The position numbers and the translations under genes were made by a program. The notes beneath the pieces are model-generated. The model was not told the origin of the DNA. It saw only the letters and a program-made list of their open reading frames with translations, and made no database searches. DNA of 64,000 nt, taken from the NCBI GenBank assembly GCA_905221605.1, contig CAJNDS010002265.1, forward strand, positions 248,001-312,000, written 5' to 3'. Source of the DNA: Symbiodinium natans (taxonomy: Eukaryota > Sar > Dinophyceae > Suessiales > Symbiodiniaceae). Positions 22,440-33,859 of the stretch are shown here, in pieces (the first letter of the stretch is position 1; the number at the start of each line of letters is the position of its first letter).

Positions 22440-25045
22440 CGGTGCGGGCCACCAGCCCGCACCCAGCCCCCAGCCAAATTGCAACACAGACCTAGTGCGG
22501 GCCACCAGCCCGCACCAAGCTACCAAGCCCCAGCCAGAGACCTGGTGCGGGCCACCAACCCGCACCAAGCCCATACCAAGCCCCAGCCAAATTTTCGACA
22601 GAGACCTGCCAGCCCGCACCAAGCCCCAGCCAAATTGTAACAGAGACCTGGTGCGGGCCACCAACCCGCACCAAGCCCATACCAAGCCCCAGCCAAATTT
22701 TCGACAGAGACCTGGTGCGGGCCACCAGCCCGCACTAAGCCCTAGCCGAATTGTAACAGAGACCTGGCGCGGGCCACCAGCCCGCGCCAAGCCCAAACCT
22801 GTAAAAATTTTCGACAGAGACCTGGTGCGGGCCACCAGCCCGTACGAAGCCCCAGCCAAATTGCAACGGAGACCTGGTGCGTGCCACCAGCCCGCGCCAA
22901 GCCCATACCAAGCCCCAGCCAAATTTTCGACAGAGATCTGGTGGCCCGCACCAAGCCCCAGCCAAATTGTAAGAGAGACTTGGTGCGGGCCACCAGCCCG
23001 CACCAAGCCCATACCAAGCCCCAGCCAAATCTTCGACAGAGACCTGGTGCGGGCCACCAGCCCGCACCAAGCCCCAGCCAAATTTTCGACAGACACCTAG
23101 TGCGCACCAAGCCCCGGCCAAATTGTAACAGAGGCCTGGCGCGGGCCACCAGCCCGCGCCAAGCCCGTACGAAGCCCCAGCCGAATTTTCGACAAAGACC
23201 TGGTGCGGGCCACCAGCCCGCACCAAGCCCCAGCCGAATTGTAACAGTGACCTGGCGCGGGCCACCAGCCCGCACCAAGCCCCAGCCAAATTGTAGCCCC
23301 AGCCAAATTGTCGACAAAGACCTGGTGCAGCCCGCACCAAGCCCCAGCCAAATTGTAACAAAACTTGTGGCGAGCCAAATTGTAACAAAGACCTGGTGCG
23401 GGCCACCAGCCCGCACCAAGCCCATACCAAGCCCCAGCCAAATTTCGACAGAGGCCCGCACCAGGCCCCAGCCCAAGTGTAACAGAGACCTGGTGCGGGC
23501 CACCAGCGTGCACCAAGCCCATACCCAGCCCCAGCCAAATTTTCGACAGAGACCTGGTGCGGGGCACCAGCCCGCACCAAGCCCATACCAAGCCCCAGCC
23601 AATTTTTGAACAGAGACCTGGCGCAGCGGGCCACCAGCCCGCACCAAGCCCCAGCCAAATTGCAACAGAGACTCTGGTCGGGCCACCAGCCCGCACCAAG
23701 CCCATACCAAGCCCCAGCCAAATTTTCGACAGAGACCTGGCGCGGGCCACCAGCCCGCACCAAGCCCAGCCAAATTGAAACAGAGACTTTGGTGCGGGGC
23801 ATCAGTTTGCATTAAGCCCATACAAAGCCCCAGCCAATTTCTGGACAGAGACCTGGTGCGGGCCACCAACCCGCACCAAGCCCAAGCCAAATTGTAACAG
23901 AGAGAGACCTGGCGCGGGCCACCAGCCCGCACCAAGCGTAACAGAGACCCTGGTGCGGGCCACCAGCCCGCACCAAGCCCATACCAAGCCCCAGCCAATT
24001 TCTGGACAGAAACCAGGCGCGGGCCACCAGCCCGCACCAAGCCCCAGCCAAATTGTAACAGAGACCCTGGTGCGGGCCACCAGCCCGCACCAAGCCCATA
24101 CCAAGCCCCAGCCAATTTCTGGACAGAGACCTGGTGCGGGCCACCAGCCCGCACCAAGCCCCAGCCAAATTGTAACAGAGAAAGACCTGGTGCGGGCCAC
24201 CAGCCCGCACCAAGCCCCAGCCAAATTGTAACAGAGACCCTGGTGCGGGCCACCAGCCCGCACCAAGCCCATACCAACCCCAGCCAATTTCTGGACAAAG
24301 ACCTGGAGCGGGCCACCAGCCCGCACCAAGCCCCAGCCAAATTGTAACAGAGACCCTGGTGCGGGCCACCAGCCCGCACCAAGCCCATACCAAGCCCCAG
24401 CCAATTTCTGGACCTGGCGCGGGCCACCAGCCCGCACCAAGCCCCAGCCAAAACAGAGACCCTGGTGCGGGCCACCAGCCCGCACCAAGCCCATACCAAG
24501 CCCCAGCCAATGTCTGGACAGAAACCAGGCGCGGGCCACAGCCCGCACCAAGCCCCAGCCAAATTGTAACAGAGACCCAAGCCCATACCAAGCCCTTTCT
24601 GGACAGAGACCTGGTGCGGGCCACCATCCCGCACCAAGCCCCAGCCAAATTGTAACAGAGACCCTGGTGCGGGCCACCAGCCCGCACCACGCCCATACCA
24701 AGCCCCAGCCAATTTCTGGACAGAAACCTGGCGCGGGCCACCAGCCCGCACCAAGCCCCAGCCAAAACAGAGACCCTGGTGCGGGCCACCAGCCCGCACC
24801 ACGCCCATACCAAGCCCCAGCCAATTTCTGGACAAAGACCTGAAGCGGGCCACCAGCCCGCACCAAGCCCCAGCCAAATTGTAACAGAGACCCTGGTGCG
24901 GGCCACCAGCCCGCACCAAGCCCATACCAAGCCCCAGCCAATTTCTGGACAGAGACCTGGTGCGGGCCACCAGCCCGCACCAAGCCCCAGCCACATCCGC
25001 CAAATTGTAACAGAGACCCTGGTGCGGGCCACCAGCCCGCACCGC
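22440..25045. repeat. Hairpin satellite, alternating ~64-bp and ~55-bp half-units
   Basis: A tandem array of about 2.6 kb. Each half-unit contains TGGTGCGGGC, then CACCA, then GCCCGCACCA: a perfect 10-bp inverted repeat with a 5-base loop. Two spacer types alternate. One reads AAGCCCATACCAAGCCCCAG and leads into a TTTTCGACAGA or TTTCTGGACAGA end; the other reads AAGCCCCAGCCAAATTGTAA and then CAGAGA. The full period is about 118-120 bp. The left part (to about 23.8 kb) mostly uses the TTTTCGACAGA spacer and the right part TTTCTGGACA, so there are two sub-domains. I estimate roughly forty hairpins. The array creates very long open frames on the minus strand, including one of 788 codons, because the units lack stop codons. 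Several frames are open at once, so I treat these as non-coding. Confidence 0.95.
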
Positions 25046-25053
25046 AGGCTCTT

Positions 25054-25224
25054 TCAACGATGTCTCCAAAATACGTATGGTGATGCAGTGCCGAGAAGTG
25101 GGGCCCATGGGGATTCTAAGAAAAACTGAACCTTCAAAGGTTGAAGCCCGTGTGTAGCATCAGTTTGAAATGCAGTCATTGCCTCGACAGGGTGGCCGTG
25201 CGAGACGCTGATGGCAGCTTTGGC
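25054..25224 (-). CDS. Terminal exon abutting the satellite, hypothetical
   Basis: A minus-strand exon that starts after a strong acceptor (GTCCTTTCGCAG) and runs 56 codons to a TGA at 25054-25056, about ten bases before the satellite begins. The peptide starts AKAAISVSHGHPVEAMTAFQ. Family unknown. Upstream exons were not identified: 25230-25740 has only weak patches. Confidence 0.4.
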   Translation of the reverse strand, partial: AKAAISVSHGHPVEAMTAFQTDATHGLQPLKVQFFLESPWAPLLGTASPYVFWRHR

Positions 25225-25739
25225 CTGCGAAAGGACGGAGATCAGAGCTCAGGGCTGGTAACACGAGGTTTCAAAAGCGACGTTCCGAGGGTTTTAACGG
25301 GCCACCCGCAGGCTTGGGGGGATTTGGAGATACTGCGGGCAGCCGCATTCTCGAGCGTTGGCAGTTGCATCCCTGGCTTTTCTGTAAAGTCTCAAGGTTC
25401 CTCAAGGTTTTCGGGATTCATCGGGAATCCAGAGAGGCTGCCACCCTAGACTTTTCAGTGAACTGCCCAAAGACCCTTTTTCAGATACATCCCTGACTGG
25501 CGACATGTCTCAGTGAGCCCCCCCTCCCACCAGAAAACCCGCGTGGTTCTGTCTACGACTGTCGGCTTGCGTCCTGTTCTAGCGTTGCTTCTAGGGCAGA
25601 GGGTTTAGAGTTTAGTGTTTGGCGTTGAGGGCCTGAGGGTTCAGAGGGCCTGAGGGTTCAGACCAGAGAGGCGGCAGGGCTTCGGATTTCTATGGGAAGT
25701 TTGTTCCCCGTTCCGTCACGCTTCCGGGTTGAGATGTTT

Positions 25740-27384
25740 TCGTAGCGTTGAGGCTCCCGAGATCTCCCCAACCTTCCGTACCCTCCATGTGGACCCTTTC
25801 ATTGCTTTGGGGGCTCTTTGGGGAGTTGGGAAAATCTACTGAAGGGGATTCCTACAAACCACGCGGCCCAATGCGGAACAAGCTGCGCTCCCGATCAACG
25901 GATGAAAGCAGTGAAAAGCGACCTACCCCTCACCCCACACTCGACTGTAACAACCTTTCTTCTGTTTCTTGTCATCCCAAGGACACCTTCTCGACGTCGG
26001 GCCCCTCCTTTGAGGGACTGCGTGCATCCCAGAGTTTCACACACTTGTCGTACCCGGCCTGTCACGCACATTTGGCCAGAATTGTGAGGTATGGGTCTTG
26101 CCACTGAAACTCTGCAACCCGACCGAAGCAAAGAGACGGTGCCGGCTGTGCCGTGATCCAGGAGTCTGCACCCACGGGGCCCGCTGAAAGAACTTTCCTG
26201 AGAGTGTAGGGCTCTGCAGAGTTCAGGCTGTAAGTTTCGTACGGTATCGGGCTTCAGCCCACGTGAAGCCTTGCTCAAGGTCTGAGGCAGCGCGAAACGG
26301 AAATCTTTGCGAGCTTTAGCGCGACTAGATTCGGGCAGACTTGGGCGCTATCAAAGTTGTTTGCACTATGTGCCGTGGCCATGTGTTTTGCAGTCACTAC
26401 TGCACAACAATCCCCAGCAGGAGGTACTCACATCATTGCTCTTGGAAAGGAAGCTCGGAAGCAGGTTTTGGGGCCTTGTGAAGAAAAGGAGACTCCACCC
26501 GAAACAGCGACAAGCCACAAAGATACCTCTACACCCTTCCAGAGGAAATGCCTCCACCTTGACACAGTAAGGCTCAGGGTTCCTTGAAGGCCATCTTGCC
26601 ACCAAAACCCAGTAATCAGAGGGCACCCACGTACGATAACCTGCCATGAAGTGCCGAAGCTGGCGGTGCCCCTCAAAAGCTCGCTTTCGCCAGTACCAAG
26701 ACCTAGACTTTCCATCAGCCCTCCGTTCAAGGCAGGGGCTTGGTTTCGGCTATCCGATTATCCCTTTCCTCACCCACTCCCCCGATCCCGATCCTCAAAA
26801 CAGAAATTCCCACAATCACGTCCCGGCTTCAGCGAGTCAGTGTGGGCATCCACCTGGGGGCATTGGGGCTTTAGGGCTGCGGGGGTGCAATCTGGGGCTT
26901 TGGGGAAGGGGCAAGATACTTCTTATGGTATGTTTTTCACGACTCTTGTTGCGCGAAATAAAGTGTAGCGAGTGAAAACCTTAAGGGAACCTTGATTTTG
27001 TTGTTCCTTGTCATGTCAGTATTTCGCGCCTGTCTTGGTTCGTTCGCTCACCCTCTCGCCTTATCAAATGGAAAAGGTGTCAGAATTTGGGTTTAGGAGG
27101 TTCAGAGATAGCAGGTGTTTTTCGCGGGTGTGAGATGCCGCGAAGACAAAGCTCAGGAGTCATCCCAATTGCGGGGGCAGATTCGCACAAACCCAAATCC
27201 CTCTACTCAAGCAACAGGACACAGTGCAGCAACTTGCCCAGTTGGAGGATCTGCAGGGCTTCAGAACTTGCATGCCGACCTGAACACCGGGAAATGAGCA
27301 TCGAGGCTCTAAACCCTTGGCCCCGCCGTGTGCAGCAGCTCGGAGGTTGCCACGTCCCAAAGCCGCAGCTTTCCGTCCTTTTCG

Positions 27385-27421
<37 letters not shown>

Positions 27422-30400
27422 AAACTTAGGCGAAACTTCTCGAAATCCGGGCCAAAACAAGGTCGTGTTGGGGCTTGGGGGTCTAGCAACAAGGTGTAGG
27501 TCATTGGTCAAATGGAACATGAGAGGGTTGTGGGCTGTGACTGCAACCCGACGGGTACTTGGGCTAGTTGGGACAGCGAACTGGTTCTCTGCAGACCTGT
27601 CGAACTGCTTGCCATGGGTCCCTGCTGCCGGTCGCGACGCGACTCTTGTCCGACTCCGCGAAGGCTGCACCTCACAGGCGCAGGGCCAGGGATCTTTGAT
27701 CCTTGGAGTTTCTTAAGGCATCTTGAAACGTGATTTGAAGATTGCTGATGAAACAAAACTCCTCTGGTGATTCACGTGCTCCTCATTTAAAGCCCTGCCT
27801 TGCAGAAGCTGAATGTTGAACACAACTAAGGCAGGGCCCAGCCCTAGGCTCTTTCGGGGCAAAAGGTCATCAACATGGTCATCAACATTCACCCCAAACC
27901 CTCAACCCGCAACCCCAAATCAAGGCCCGGGCATGTCACAGCATCGCCGTGCCCACGCAGCCTCTGCGGAATCGACTTGCTTTGGCACAAAAAAACTGCC
28001 GGGCCCTGCAAGCAGAACATGCTTAGCAAAAACCGAGTAACCGCGAACCCTCAAACATTGAGTCATAAAGCCCCAGGCCCTGATTGGTCGACACCTCCGG
28101 AGGATGGACCGGGTCTCCATCTCAATGACGGCACAAGACCCACTGGCCTGGCATCAGCGGATCAATGAGAAGTGCTAAGGCTGTGGACTTAGGGCACGTA
28201 ACTTTCGCGGCTGGGTGCTTTGGGCTTGAGACTAAGGGCGCAACTTGCACTCCCCACAGCTGAAGGGCGTACAGAGGTCCCGTCACCAAACCTGTATCGG
28301 CCGGCAGCCCCTAACCTCGGCACAGGTGGCGCCTCACCAGCAAGCATCAGCTTGCCGTCGTCTCGCCAGGCCGCGCACTGCGTAAGGTCCTCAAGAGATT
28401 AGATTTTAAGATCCTTTAAGGCTCCAGCTTTGGTGTTGAGTTCGGCAGCTTAGGAATTAGGGTTGGATCCCTTCAGATATTTAGGGTTTAATCGGTCGAA
28501 TAGTTCTGGGTTTTTTGGTGCTACCCCAGGGCATGGGGCTCTCAAAAAATCGGCCGGGAAGTTGCACAAAGCCTGGGCGAAGCTCTCATAGCAAAAGCAG
28601 GCTTCAGTCGAAAGTGTTCTCACCCAACGGTCTTGTTTAGGCTTCTATAGACAACTTCACAGGCCCCCGAAACAATGATCTGAAAACTTGGGGGCGGGGG
28701 GCGAGCGGGGGCGAGGGGGGGTTCTGGATGTCGCTCTTAAGTGTAAGCGATTGCTCAGGATTTAGATTCGATCGAGGTTTCAGAGATAGTTCATGTTAAG
28801 CCTCTATGCCCTCAGTCAGAGTCCAAATCTTAGGGCAGGCAGGTCTCTCGGTATTCGAGTCCCTGTGGTGCTTGAATGCTTGCTCAGCAGATCCCGACAG
28901 CTGTAGCCTTTTACTGAGTATGACAATCGCTTCCATTATCACGCGCTGCTTTCGAGCTTCGGGATTCAATATTCTAAGGCCCGGACTTACACAGAACTGT
29001 GAAAGAGAAGCCCACGCCGGCCGACTGTCCTTGAACTTGGAGATGGAGTTAACCTCCTCGAGGTTGCCATCCTTCAAAAAGAACTGAGTTCAGGGGCAGG
29101 GTCAGCTTTCTCTCAACACCCGTAGGCGTAGCCATAGCCCTAGCTCAAGACACAAATCCGAAACTTAAGTGCTCTGGGACTTTATGGCTGCCAGCTGCCC
29201 GTCCTTGGATGGGGCACTCTGCCACAAGCCAACTTTCCTTGATGTTTGGAGGTTCATGGAGCACATGTTTGAAGTTTAACACCGCAGTCAACAAGCCTAA
29301 TTAGGGTGTCCAACTAGGTTGGCTACGCTACCGCATTTTCAAAGTCAATGTCAGCCTTCAAGCAGGGCCTGGTTATTTAGGCATAGCTAGTTTTGGGCGT
29401 ATATGCTTTAGGATTTAGGACTCAATAGATCAATATGCGTGCTTTACAGTGTCCAAGAATCGTGAGCCTTCACCCTGATGTATAGCCACGTCCAAGAACT
29501 CAAACACCACAAGCAGGCCTCAAGCGAAACCAAAACCACCCCCCCTGACCTGATGGATCAAGTGGCGTGCCGCTAACAACAGCCAGCTTGTGCGGAGAGG
29601 TTGGTGAGAAGGCGACACCAACAACCCGCCGGGCCTGCCGTGGAACTCCCGCAGAGGGCTTGAGAGGCACACAGATGCACATGGGGCACCCGGGCAGCCT
29701 TTTGATGGAGGCGGTGGACAATTCAGAACCATCGCTCAACCTCTTCTAGGACAAACCCCCCCCCCCAAAAAAAAAACACATTTTTGTCTTTTGCTCAGGG
29801 CTTCCAAGATCTGAGCAACCTTGCCCTGTGACCCCCCGTTGACCTCCCTAAGACACCCCCTCTGAAGGGGTTCCCACACTCCCCAGGGAGCCGCGTCAAA
29901 CCGTGCCTTTGGCTTTGGGTTTGCCTGCTGATGCCGTTCGACAAAATGAGACGTGGGATCTGGGACAGGACTCGAAAGCCCGGGCGGTGTAGGTGTAGGA
30001 TAGGTTTAGGGCTCTAGGTTGTGGGCCGAAGGCCTGGTCTTTTTTCTTTCTTGGCGCTCCTATGCTATCCCCAAACCTGCTGCGGTCGGCGGCTTGAGCC
30101 AGAGGCCCTTGAGTGCTTACCTTCCAGAAGCTTGACCGGGGGATTCAGACTTGGAATGCTGGGAAAGTGTTAGTTGCGGCCAGACAAACACTCCCCTTGA
30201 AGCGCAGGCGCCTAAGGTTTTCGGATGTGCAGAGCGATGCACAGAGCGCCTCCTGCTTCTTGAAGGTCACCTTGTATGCCTTGTATGACTTCGCCTGGCG
30301 GGTTTTAATGATGAAACGGTGAGGTTTCTGGTCAGATCTAAACGAGGTCTGGGGTTGAGGCGTTGCTCTTGTGGACCCTACTTTGACCTTAGTTCAGGCT

Positions 30401-31690
30401 TTAGGCCCGGGTGTGCCGACCTCAGGGGCCAACTCCTCCACCCGGCGGGGCTGCAGGAGCGGTCGCACCTCCAACCTTGAAGCGCACCCAAAGATGATAC
30501 AATCGAGGGTTTTTGAGGTCCTGTGATCAGCTCTTTGAGATTGACGGAAAAAAGGAGTTTCGGTTCGGGATTTCCTCGATTTTGTGAGCCTCGGCACGTG
30601 CTTGAAAGAGCCTTCCTGCACATGGAACATGTCTAAAACGGATTAGAATCCAGCCCCCGGATCCCAAACCAAAACGCATCAAAAAGAGCCCCCTGAGGTT
30701 GACGCGGTTCGCCCATTGGGTTGGATCACGGCGGACACACGCGCATGGCACAGATGCAAGGGGAGAGGGTGGCAGAGGCAAGCGGTTGGGGTCGGGGGGC
30801 AGGTGGCTATGGGTCGGCTAGGTGGGTCGAGGTCGAGGGCTGCGGGCTGAAGGACTTTGGATCACAACCGAAGACACAAAAAAAGATTGACTACTTTGAC
30901 TTCTGCTGGGGAATGCGAACGTAAACCCTAAGCCTCAAACATGAAATGAAAAGGTGAAAATGCTGGATGGCAGATCTCGCGGCACTTCAAGATTGGAGCA
31001 TGGTCATTTATGGTCATTTCGCATTCACATATTATTCTTGGGACCCAGGAACGCTGTGCAAAGATGCATGTTGCTTCTGATTCCTCGCGATGTTGGTAAA
31101 CCGCACAAAAGAATGAGACAGCTCAGACTCAGTTACACGGGCCCACGGGCTCACTGCAACTTGCGAGCTGTGCGGATCTGTACGGATCTATACACATGCC
31201 GAGGGGAATCCCGGAACTTCGGAGTTGACCCGGAGTCGATGCCCCAACTGCCCCTGAAGCCTCGTACCCAGAGCCCCTGCCCAGGAACCCTGATTGGAGG
31301 CATTTTTCACGGTGTGGACTTTCCGCGTTTGGGGGGTTCTAGGATGTTCCGGGGCTCGACGCCAATGATCTCGCGCAAGAGCTTGCAGGAGTAGGGCTTG
31401 GGAACTTTTGGGTGCCTTCAAGACCAAAGACCTTATGAGCCTTCGAGTGCAGGATCTTGGGTGCTGGGGCATGGCATAAGGGGTGTTGACCGTTTATTTG
31501 ATTCAAGGTCGAGGTTTTAGAGTTCAGAAGAAGTCCAAAGCCAGACGTCTGCCGGCAAGCCCCTCTTTTTGTCAGAGGCGTTGCAGAGGGTCCTCTTCCT
31601 CCGGGGGCCCCTCCCACTCCAGCGGTGACCTGTTTCGGTAGGACTCAAAGGTAGGGCGTTCTGGGCTGAGTTCTTTGTCAAATAGTCAAT
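25740..31690. other. Unresolved tract, coding-like patches on both strands
   Basis: Open patches include plus 25748-26107, minus 25895-26278, and plus 26291-26590, whose frame includes a hydrophobic stretch followed by AQQ that resembles a signal peptide but lacks a start codon. Others are minus 27203-27670 and 27508-27756 (several frames coding-like at once), plus 28806-29087 and plus 30954-31394. A good minus donor (AAG/GTAAGC) sits at 30107-30112, ending a short Ser-rich frame. I could not build phase-consistent chains, so I make no gene call. Confidence 0.3.
27386..27420. repeat. Poly-G homopolymer, 35 G
   Basis: An uninterrupted run of 35 G, the longest homopolymer in the window. It gives poly-Gly or poly-Pro in the frames that cross it. 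Long G runs can fold into quadruplexes and are prone to assembly length error. Confidence 0.95.
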
Positions 31691-31796
31691 CTCACCAGAA
31701 TTCTTAGTAACGGGTATTCAAGAGCGCTAAGGTTTTGGAGTTGGGAAGATTGGTTCGCGTCATTGGGGCTTCGATTCCGATGGGGTCGCTGTCGAG

Positions 31797-33852
31797 AAAA
31801 ATATGACAAATCTGCAATTCCTATGTTTCTAGTCGAAGCCAACCGGGTATTCAAAAAAAAGATTGAAGGGGCCCAGGTTTTCGGACTGCACTGCTCCCGA
31901 GTCGCTGCGTTAAGCATTTGCTGCCTGAAGGCTCTGCGGGTGCGGATTTGAGAGTGTAGGGATGCGAGAAAGCTAAGACTCTAAAACCACAAAACTCGGA
32001 AACCCATTCCAGACCCCAAGCCGGACACTTTAGACCCAAACCTCAACCCTGTGCTAGGGTTGCGCACACGAGTGCTTAAATTTGCGGATGCATCGGCCAC
32101 AGAGCATGTGGATTGCTGCGGTGACTCTTGCATCTAAGAAAATCACCCACTGAACACCTCGATGGGCCTCAAGTAATAAGACGACTGAAGCCAGATCCCA
32201 CCTGCCAAACAGCCCGCCAAGCTCCGGCAGTGCCAAGTGCCTCAGGCTGAGGCGACTGAAGGTTGATTACGGTGTTTCGGTAGGTGTTTAGCTGCTTTTG
32301 TGGAGGGGGGGAAGGGGGGGTGTTGACGGAAACATCCAGCGGACCGTGCGCACCTAGCAAACCAGGAGAGGGAGAGAGAGGCCACAGAGAGGGGGAGAGA
32401 GGGGGAGAGAGGGAGAGAGAGGGGGAGAGAGAGAGACAGAGGAAGACGGAGGGGAGGGAGAGGAGGAGAAAGAGAGAGCACGCGCAATGACCCGGGGCCA
32501 ATGTGCTGTGCTCATTTTTGGTGTCCTCCCCGGACAGAGCGCTTTGCGGTGCATGGCTCTCCTTCATTTGAGGTTGCGAGGCGTCCTCCGCTTCATCCCT
32601 CACGCTTAACGAACCCTACTACTGGCCCATCACACCTTAAGCCTTCTAAGCTCGCAAGCCTCGTGAACCCTCGAATCGTCTCGAACCTCGAACCTCGAAG
32701 CCACTAGTGCAGCCGGCGGGCAAAGTCATCCGAGTTGAAGGCAAGATCTTCCGCGCTAGAAGGCTCTCCTTCAGGTGCTCCTCCGCAAGCTTTGGATGAA
32801 GGCTTACTCCCTAAAGTACCAAACTCCGAAAACCATTTGCACCTTTTTGGAGCTGAGGCTTCAGAGCCAAGGGTGCAGGCTTGGACGCTGGCTGGGGAGC
32901 TGCTTGGGGTTCAGTGTGTTGCTGTTGGACACATCACGCGTATCACCTTGGTCACCTTCACCAGCGACAGTGCTTGCGCCACTTGGCAACTCAAACACGT
33001 CCGTGGTCATGAAGGTGGATTTCATCAGGGAACAAGCAAGGCATTGGAAGAAACTTCACGAACCCTCACATAGCTTCAAACCTTTTCTGCAGGCTGCTGC
33101 GCGATGAAGCCTTCTACATCCTGCGGCAGCTTGGCTGCAACCCCCCAGCTCCTGCTGGGTGCCGCGTGCTCCGCGGCGCCTTCAAAAGTTCGGGGGGAGG
33201 GAGAGGGAAGAGGTAAGTTTGGAGTTCTGGAGGCTTTTCAGAGGTGTGGGTTTTTGAGGTTCAGAATCGCGAGTTGAAGTAGGGTCTTGGGGCTCGCTTT
33301 CACCCTGAACCCCTAGAGCTCTAGACCCCAAGTGCCCCAAAAAACTCGATACCAACAAACCGAAGGCCCTGGGTCAAATCCTGCCCCAGGGAGACGCCTG
33401 CGAGGCGTCCTAGCTTCTCCAACCGCAGCCTGGGGCTTCCCGATCCAGGAGCTTGATGGGCCGAGGTGGGGGGCTTTTGTTTTGGGTTCGTTTCTCGGGG
33501 CCGACTGTCTTCTCATATAAAAAAAAACCCAACTACATTTGCTCGGCGCTGTCACTTCAAGAACGTTTGAGGTACGGCATGCAGCGTTCAGGCCAAGGCG
33601 AGGCTTCTCCAACAGGACCTTTGCTACCGTCAATAACATCGTATTTGGCCTGTTCGCAGGCTCAGACGGTAAGTAACAGCATTTCGGCCTGTTCGGAGGC
33701 TGTCCAGCATCGTACATCCCCCGAAGCCGAGGCCTCCTCCAGGGCCTGTGACCTACCTCTCTGGAGCCCCCTTTGCGCCCCGCACTACTTCCTGTGCACC
33801 TCCTCTGTGGAATGCGGGCCGGAACGCTATGGAGCCAAATCATGCAAAGTGA
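31797..33852 (+). CDS. Multi-exon hypothetical protein gene, 3' part with stop at 33852
   Basis: The best exon chain in the window. Exons: 31797-31939 (weaker), 32058-32120, 32213-32261, 32538-32572, 32713-32774, 32879-33040, 33093-33212, 33616-33668 and 33743-33852. Codon phase matches at every junction. Strong signals are the donors AG/GTAAGT at 33213 and G/GTAAGT at 33669 and the acceptors CCTTTTCTGCAG at 33092 and CTTCTCCAACAG at 33615. The intron 33041-33092 is GC-AG. Peptide landmarks are GKVIRVEGKIFRARRLSF, VVMKVDFIREQARLLRDEAF, YILRQLGCNPPAPAG, RTFATVNNIVFGLFAGSDG and a C-terminus ending EPNHAK. I recognise no domain. A 180-codon minus frame (33313-33855) covers the 3' part and is taken as antisense because both GTAAGT donors are on plus. 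The 5' end is not found. Confidence 0.45.
32367..32480. repeat. GGGAGAGA-type microsatellite inside an intron
   Basis: A purine-rich tandem repeat on plus, within the proposed 276-bp intron (32262-32537) of the plus-strand gene. Leu/Ser/Pro-rich frames on the minus strand are by-products of the repeat. Confidence 0.85.
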
Positions 33853-33859
33853 CACGGAT

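Noticed and set aside
22440-25045. CRISPR-like array
   Set aside because: The spacers are themselves two repeated sequences, there are no cas genes, and the context is eukaryotic.
22742-25108. 788-codon minus-strand open frame
   Set aside because: It lies wholly in the hairpin satellite, two other minus frames are also open for about 400 codons, and the reading shifts between unit types. The openness follows from a stop-free repeat.
27087-27716. 209-codon plus frame with poly-Gly
   Set aside because: It is joined through the 35-G run. Minus frames across the region are at least as coding-like, and three frames look plausible at once.
28902-28912. AGCCTTTTACT, resembling the U5 snRNA loop
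   Set aside because: The flanks (CAGCTGT and GAGTATG) do not pair into the U5 stem and there is no Sm site at the right distance.
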